NCBI GenBank assembly: GCA_964345295.1
Contig: CAYFQG010000024.1
Location: 1 to 18,527, forward strand
Reading direction: 5' to 3'
DNA from: JASBZA01 sp964345295
GTDB lineage: Bacteria; Bacillota; Clostridia; Saccharofermentanales; Fastidiosipilaceae
DNA: 18,527 nt
In this document: positions 15,227-18,527 of the stretch, piece after piece
How positions within the stretch are numbered: the stretch's first letter is position 1
How the letters are laid out: each line of letters opens with the position of its first letter
Notes under the pieces: generated by a model
Told to the model about the DNA's origin: nothing
Seen by the model: the letters and a program-made list of their open reading frames with translations, nothing else
Database searches by the model: none
Position numbers and translations under genes: made by a program

Positions 15227-16408
15227 CTAAATATCTTGGGCTAAGGGAACAAAGTCTTCTAAGACGTCTTCATATACTTCCGCGATGCGTGAAGCAAAAT
15301 TGTCCGCCGAAAAGTGTTCCACTCCGGCTAAGGCCCCCCGCCTCAAGTCCTCTATAAGGTCCGGATGGGTGGAAAGGCTCTCCAAAATCTGGGTCATTTC
15401 GCGAGGGGAGTTAAAAAGAAAACCGTTCACACCGTCTTCTACCACGCCCTCCAAGCAAGGGTCGTTCTGAGCTATGACCGGAACCGACGAGGCCATAGCT
15501 TCAATATAAGTGAGGCCTTGGGTTTCGGATTTTGAGGCACTCAGGAAAACGTCACCTAATTGATAATACTTGCCAATCTCACTCCAGGGTCTGGCGCCGG
15601 CGAAGATGACCTTGTCGCTGATGCCCAGCTGTTCAGACAAATATTTATAAGATTCTAAGTCCGGCCCGTCTCCGATCACGAGGAAGACCCAGTCCGGATG
15701 GCGCTTCAGCGTCGGAGCCAAGCCTAACAGAAGATCATCGATACGCTTCTCCTCCGATACACGGCCTATACTGAGAAGGACAAAGGAACCGGGCTTCAAA
15801 CCGACTTCGATTCTACAAGCTTCAATTTCTTCCGCCTTATAGGTCTTTCCCTGAAACTTACTTAGGTCGATGCCCGAAGGTACCACATGAATGGGCCTGT
15901 CGACTTCATAAGTTCTTAGGAGGGTTTCGACTTTTTTAGTCGGTACCACAACGGCATTGGCGGAATTACAAAAAGTTTTACTCATGTAGCGCATGACCCC
16001 TTTGGCCGCCGTATCCATAAAACCCAGCTTCACAATAAAATGTGTGTAGTCTTCGTAAATTGTGTGGTAGGTATGGACGTGGGGGATATTCATCTCATGT
16101 GCCAGTCTCCGGCCAAAGATACCCAGCGGAAATTCCGTGTGTGTGTGAATAATATCGGGCTTATGTTCTTTGGCCAACATGGCCAAACGGGCAGAGTAAA
16201 AGCTACCCACCCGCCTCTTGCTGACAAAAGGCAAGGAATAGGTCCGATAAACATTATCTTCGTTTAGCCTGTCCTCTTCGGGATCGGTGGTCGTGCAGAC
16301 AAAAACCTCATGGCCTTGGAGCTCCAAATGCCTTTTCAAAAGATAAACCGAGCTGGCGACACCGTTAATCTGAGGTGGATAGGTATCTGTGAATAGGCCA
16401 ACTCGCAT
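15227..16408 (-). CDS. GT4 glycosyltransferase, probably diacylglycerol glucosyltransferase (glycolipid/LTA anchor)
   Basis: A 393-residue GT-B glycosyltransferase of family 4. The start MRVGLFTDTYPPQINGVASS, then HTHTEFPLGIFG, the HTYHTIYEDYTHFI stretch and PSGIDLSKF resemble the Firmicutes alpha-monoglucosyldiacylglycerol synthases that make membrane glycolipids and lipoteichoic acid anchors. The donor-binding domain has SIGRVSEEKRIDDLL, IGDGPDLE and the EX7E motif ESETQGLTYIE. No membrane helix is seen, and family members bind the membrane peripherally. Other GT4 acceptors cannot be excluded. The gene lies 70 bp downstream of the S11 carboxypeptidase homologue on the same strand, making a likely envelope-related pair. 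A TATAAT on the minus strand at about 16464-16469, just after the upstream stop, may provide its own promoter. Confidence 0.85.
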   Translation of the reverse strand: MRVGLFTDTYPPQINGVASSVYLLKRHLELQGHEVFVCTTTDPEEDRLNEDNVYRTYSLPFVSKRRVGSFYSARLAMLAKEHKPDIIHTHTEFPLGIFGRRLAHEMNIPHVHTYHTIYEDYTHFIVKLGFMDTAAKGVMRYMSKTFCNSANAVVVPTKKVETLLRTYEVDRPIHVVPSGIDLSKFQGKTYKAEEIEACRIEVGLKPGSFVLLSIGRVSEEKRIDDLLLGLAPTLKRHPDWVFLVIGDGPDLESYKYLSEQLGISDKVIFAGARPWSEIGKYYQLGDVFLSASKSETQGLTYIEAMASSVPVIAQNDPCLEGVVEDGVNGFLFNSPREMTQILESLSTHPDLIEDLRRGALAGVEHFSADNFASRIAEVYEDVLEDFVPLAQDI

Positions 16409-16442
16409 ATAACTTCTCTAGACTCCTTCGCTCGTAAAATAT

Positions 16443-16474
16443 CGGACACCGTCCGGCTGCCGGCTATTATAGCC
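16443..16474 (-). terminator. Possible weak hairpin between the S11 homologue and the GT4 gene
   Basis: Two short inverted repeats lie here: CGGAC-ACC-GTCCG (16443-16455) and GGCTA-TTA-TAGCC (16462-16474). On the minus strand the first is followed by ATATTTT. A weak terminator or an attenuating structure is possible, but the stems are short and the T-run is imperfect. Confidence 0.25.
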
Positions 16475-16478
16475 CACT

Positions 16479-18068
16479 TTAGTTCTTGTAGCGATTACGC
16501 AGATCGGCGATGCGCTTGGCCTTGTCTCGAGCCTTTTGCCGATTAAGCTTGAGCCTGTACCTTATGAAAAAGACTGCCACGACCAAAAGGACCGCTACGA
16601 TAAGGAAAATCCAAGGAGACGGGCCCTTCTTGTCCTTTGAAGGGGGAGGATTTTGAGGAGTCGTACTGTCGCTTGCAGAAGCTTCTGTTGAAAGCGTGGT
16701 CGGCTCGGAACCGGTCGGATTTGTTTCGCTACTTTTGCTTGGCTCTGCCGAAGTCGTTTCCCTACTTTCTTCTGCTTCAAGTTTTGTATAGAGGTCTATA
16801 GCGTCTACTTCCTCGATTTTATATTGCGCCGCATCTTCTCTAAAAATTCGGATGCGACCGACCGGACTTTCCTCCGTAGGCGAAAGCGCTGCATTTTCGT
16901 CCAACTCTAACTTATAGGTAAATGCACCCAAGTCGGTCCAAAGCGGTAAAAAGGCTTCATACTTAGTCTTCGGATAAAGATAATAGGATTGCTCTCCAAG
17001 AGTGACAGGACCTAGATCTTTCTCAGTCGACAAGAGCGGATAGTGGTAGGGCAAACTCTCCATGTTGTGCTTTAAATAGAGGTGGTCTTCGATTTCCTGG
17101 CCCGAGCTTTTGGCCCTAGAAGTTAGGATCAGAAAATAGGATTGGCCCACTTTTTCCAGGGTTAAGAGCGAAAAACCCGACTTCTGGGTATAGCCGGTTT
17201 TAGACGATGCAATAGAGGAAATATCAATCTGGCTTTTAGCCCCGTAAGATGAAACAATGGATTCAATGTCCAGGCCGTCGGGGTAAGAGGCCAAAGGACC
17301 GGTTCGGTAGGTCTTATAGGCCATCATTTCCGGCAGATAGGCATCTTGCAGCAGGGATTCAACCAAGAGAGCCATGTCGTTTAAGCTACTGTAGGCCTCT
17401 TCATCCTTACCTACACTGTCCAGGAAGGCTGTGTCCTTAAGGCCCAAGGCCTCCGCCTCTAGGTTCATCATTTTCACGAAGGCCTGCTCCTCAGCTGCAA
17501 GGTTTCGCACCAAGCAAGAAATAGCATCTCCTCCGGCCTTGATTACCATAGCAATCAGAAGCTCTTCGATTGTCGGCTTATCACCGGGATTAAAGCCGGT
17601 ATAGGATAAATCATGGTCTTGAACCCAGCGGATATCCTCCTCTGTAATTTCCAGCTTGGTATCCATGGTCCAAGCTTTTTGTTCCATTAATTTCCTGGCG
17701 ACTTTATAAGTCATGAGCTGAGTTAAGGACCCCAGAGCCAAGTGTTCATCGGATTTCATGTCCAGATAGTCGATTTTTCCGTAAGGCGAAAAACCTCGAA
17801 CCAGTGCATAGAGTGAATGGAGCTCAATTTGATCTTCCCTAAAACCGTCTACATCAAACAGTGTATAGGCTTGTTCGGAATCAGAACTTAGAAGTGCGGT
17901 ATTTTCATCAATAGATGGGACGGTTTCTCCTTGGGCGCTTAAAGAAGCCGGCGTTATAGTCAGCATGGTAAAAATCAAGGCTAGGATTAAAATCCATACC
18001 GGCCCCTGCCTTATCCCGGCTTTTCTTACGGCCTTAGCCGAATGATGTATCGTGTCTTTATATTTCAT
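16479..18068 (-). CDS. Peptidase S11 (D-alanyl-D-alanine carboxypeptidase) homologue, predicted pseudoenzyme
   Basis: Active S11 enzymes trim the terminal D-Ala of peptidoglycan stem peptides outside the membrane. This 529-residue homologue has a signal sequence or N-terminal anchor (helix about 24-42, then SLSAQG), the transpeptidase-fold domain (about 75-320), a C-terminal beta domain (about 345-430), a Ser/Thr/Glu-rich linker (about 434-475), a membrane helix (486-503) and a basic cytoplasmic tail of about 25 residues. The nucleophile box reads SLTQ (114-117) instead of SxxK and the second box reads AGG (178-180) instead of SGN, while KTG (290-292) is kept. Catalysis is therefore unlikely, and a wall-binding or regulatory role is an inference. 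The start at 18066-18068 is chosen because AAAAAGG lies 8 bases upstream. Two upstream in-frame ATGs (18086, 18107) lack ribosome binding sites. The fold assignment is firm, the loss of activity is inferred. Confidence 0.85.
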   Translation of the reverse strand: MKYKDTIHHSAKAVRKAGIRQGPVWILILALIFTMLTITPASLSAQGETVPSIDENTALLSSDSEQAYTLFDVDGFREDQIELHSLYALVRGFSPYGKIDYLDMKSDEHLALGSLTQLMTYKVARKLMEQKAWTMDTKLEITEEDIRWVQDHDLSYTGFNPGDKPTIEELLIAMVIKAGGDAISCLVRNLAAEEQAFVKMMNLEAEALGLKDTAFLDSVGKDEEAYSSLNDMALLVESLLQDAYLPEMMAYKTYRTGPLASYPDGLDIESIVSSYGAKSQIDISSIASSKTGYTQKSGFSLLTLEKVGQSYFLILTSRAKSSGQEIEDHLYLKHNMESLPYHYPLLSTEKDLGPVTLGEQSYYLYPKTKYEAFLPLWTDLGAFTYKLELDENAALSPTEESPVGRIRIFREDAAQYKIEEVDAIDLYTKLEAEESRETTSAEPSKSSETNPTGSEPTTLSTEASASDSTTPQNPPPSKDKKGPSPWIFLIVAVLLVVAVFFIRYRLKLNRQKARDKAKRIADLRNRYKN

Positions 18069-18086
18069 ACAATTGACCTTTTTCAT

Positions 18087-18116
18087 TTGACAAAAGCTTC
18101 GATTCATTACTAGAAT
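18087..18116 (+). promoter_or_regulatory. Promoter of the tRNA-Arg gene
   Basis: A perfect -35 TTGACA (18087-18092) and a -10 TAGAAT (18111-18116) are spaced by 18 bp. Transcription would start near 18123, about 32 bp before the mature tRNA. The -35 lies within the leader of the divergent S11 homologue. Confidence 0.75.
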
Positions 18117-18145
18117 ATTCTACATGCAAAAAACGAAAGTTTGAA
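18117..18145 (-). promoter_or_regulatory. Promoter of the S11 carboxypeptidase homologue, overlapping the tRNA promoter
   Basis: On the minus strand TTCAAA (18145-18140) and TAGAAT (18122-18117) are spaced by 17 bp. The -10 is the other half of the perfect palindrome TAGAATATTCTA (18111-18122) shared with the tRNA promoter. A start near 18110 leaves about 40 bases of leader before the ATG at 18068. Confidence 0.55.
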
Positions 18146-18154
18146 GCTTATTAT

Positions 18155-18231
18155 GCACACGTAGCTCAGCAGGATAGAGCAACCGCCTCCTAAGCGGTAG
18201 GCCGTACGTTCGAATCGTATCGTGTGCACCA
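18155..18231 (+). tRNA. tRNA-Arg (anticodon CCT)
   Basis: A complete cloverleaf. The acceptor stem is GCACACG/CGTGTGC (18155-18161 with 18221-18227) and the D stem GCTC/GAGC. The anticodon stem ACCGC/GCGGT encloses the loop CTCCTAA with anticodon CCT (18189-18191), which reads AGG (Arg). The variable region is 5 bases. The T arm is GTACG-TTCGAAT-CGTAT with one G-T pair. The discriminator A and an encoded CCA end at 18231. It is transcribed from its own promoter and followed by a terminator. The 3' half of tRNA-Arg(CCT) genes is a known target for tyrosine-recombinase integration. Confidence 0.97.
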
Positions 18232-18257
18232 TATACTTTTTATTTAAATAGCATAGA

Positions 18258-18297
18258 CCTCGAAAAGCAAGCAAAATCAAGGCTTTTCGGGGTTTTT
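18258..18297 (+). terminator. Intrinsic terminator of the tRNA-Arg gene
   Basis: An 11-bp stem (CCTCGAAAAGC at 18258-18268 with GCTTTTCGGGG at 18282-18292, one G-T pair) with a 13-base loop is followed by five T. It lies 26 bp after the tRNA CCA. Confidence 0.85.
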
Positions 18298-18331
18298 GCT
18301 TTCTTTTTAAAGTCCTTAGTATTTAAATTAA

Positions 18332-18361
18332 AACAACACAAACAACACAAAAAACAACACA
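18332..18361. repeat. Three direct copies of AACAACACA beside the tRNA
   Basis: The 9-mer AACAACACA occurs at 18332-18340, 18341-18349 and 18353-18361. The flanking sequence is strongly A-rich. Short direct repeats about 100 bp from a tRNA 3' end resemble integrase arm-type sites, but they could also be low-complexity sequence. Confidence 0.7.
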
Positions 18362-18369
18362 TAAAAATC

Positions 18370-18400
18370 ATGTGGTAACATAGCATTTATAAAACATGTT
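18370..18400 (+). promoter_or_regulatory. Possible operator/promoter of the right-edge regulator
   Basis: An inverted repeat ATGT-GGTA-ACAT (18370-18381) and a palindrome AACATGTT (18393-18400) flank a TTTATAA stretch that could act as a -10. The arrangement fits an autoregulating Cro/CI-type gene, but no clear -35 is seen. Confidence 0.3.
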
Positions 18401-18420
18401 AATAGCAAAAGGAGGTTAGA

Positions 18421-18527
18421 GTGAATGAGCATAAAATAAACGCTGAGCTTTCAAAATTTATAATAGAGAATCGGGAGAAATCAGGTCTTACAACTAAAGA
18501 GGTTGCCACCTCGACCTGAGTTAGCTC
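18421..18527 (+). pseudogene. N-terminus of a Cro/CI (XRE)-like HTH regulator with an in-frame TGA
   Basis: A GTG start with a strong AAAAGGAGG ribosome binding site 5 bases upstream opens a frame of 32 codons (MNEHKINAELSKF, then IIENREKSGLTTKEVATST) before TGA at 18517-18519. The frame then continues with Val-Ser to the window edge. The stretch REKSGLTTKEVATST-stop-VS aligns position by position with the first two helices and turn of an XRE helix-turn-helix, the stop falling on the conserved turn glycine. So this is either a nonsense-mutated regulator (GGA to TGA), a sequencing or assembly error near the edge, or a chance short ORF. It sits in AT-rich DNA just past the tRNA, as expected for a gene of an integrated element. 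Confidence 0.45.

Noticed and set aside
16443..16474. Strong terminator after the S11 homologue
   Set aside because: The stems are 5 bp and the T-run is interrupted. It is kept only as a low-confidence feature.
304..18107. Many open frames of 60-150 codons on the strand opposite or in other frames of the large genes (for example at 1361-1753, 7297-7803, 8517-8924 and 9692-10132)
   Set aside because: Each lies inside a confidently identified gene, lacks family motifs and a proper ribosome binding site, and is explained by codon bias of the real gene.
18069..18107. Upstream ATG starts (18107 and 18086) for the S11 homologue
   Set aside because: They lack ribosome binding sites. The first lies within a few bases of the predicted transcription start, while AAAAAGG fits the ATG at 18068.
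18332..18361. CRISPR-like array
   Set aside because: The repeats are only 9 bp with 0-3 bp between them, so there are no spacers.
18421..18527. Genetic code reassignment of TGA (as Gly or Trp) as an explanation for the XRE frame and for the absence of TGA stops
   Set aside because: No in-frame TGA occurs in about 5,600 codons of the other genes, and Trp codons are TGG. A nonsense mutation or read error is simpler.

Overview
The window looks like chromosomal DNA of an anaerobic Bacillota (Clostridia-like) bacterium of moderate G+C. The evidence is strong AGGAGG-type ribosome binding sites, Firmicutes-style gene sequences (aspS, hisS, lepA, radA, an LTA/glycolipid-type GT4 glycosyltransferase, a DUF3784-like protein), and a non-mevalonate isoprenoid gene (ispD). 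I do not assign a genus. All recognisable stop codons are TAA or TAG.

Layout. Positions 1-303 hold no gene I can defend, but carry two hairpins with U-runs that read as terminators of the leftward operon. Positions 304-6013 are a leftward translation/secretion operon, hisS-aspS-lepB-lepA. A 162-bp divergent gap separates it from a rightward cluster: a HAD phosphatase, radA and ispD (6176-9073). The end of ispD overlaps a convergent three-helix membrane protein gene (9063-9362). A divergent promoter region then leads to a 57-residue two-helix membrane protein and an MBL-fold hydrolase (9493-10335), closed by a bidirectional terminator. At 10396-11528 there is an apparent decay scar: the C-terminal third of a GH31 glycosidase (leftward) abuts, head to head, an unrecognised ORF (rightward) that also looks 5'-truncated. 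A large FAD-dependent oxidoreductase (11509-13143, leftward) diverges from an NAD synthetase gene (13262-15217). A GT4 glycosyltransferase and an S11 D,D-carboxypeptidase homologue (15227-18068, leftward) form an envelope pair. The latter diverges from a tRNA-Arg(CCT) gene, with the two promoters overlapping on a palindromic -10 region. Beyond the tRNA the sequence becomes AT-rich, with short direct repeats and the start of a Cro/CI-like regulator, consistent with the edge of an element inserted at the tRNA.

The most interesting signals are two enzymes whose folds are intact but whose catalytic residues are missing. The two-domain NAD synthetase has lost all three glutaminase (nitrilase) active-site residues but keeps a perfect synthetase P-loop. 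The S11 carboxypeptidase homologue has SLTQ in place of SxxK and AGG in place of SxN, but retains KTG. A regulator fragment at the right edge carries a TGA exactly where the HTH turn glycine should be.

Functionally most of the window is housekeeping: tRNA charging, translation fidelity, protein export, recombination repair, isoprenoid and NAD synthesis, and membrane glycolipid and wall biology. I see no CRISPR array, complete insertion sequence, rRNA gene or defence cassette.
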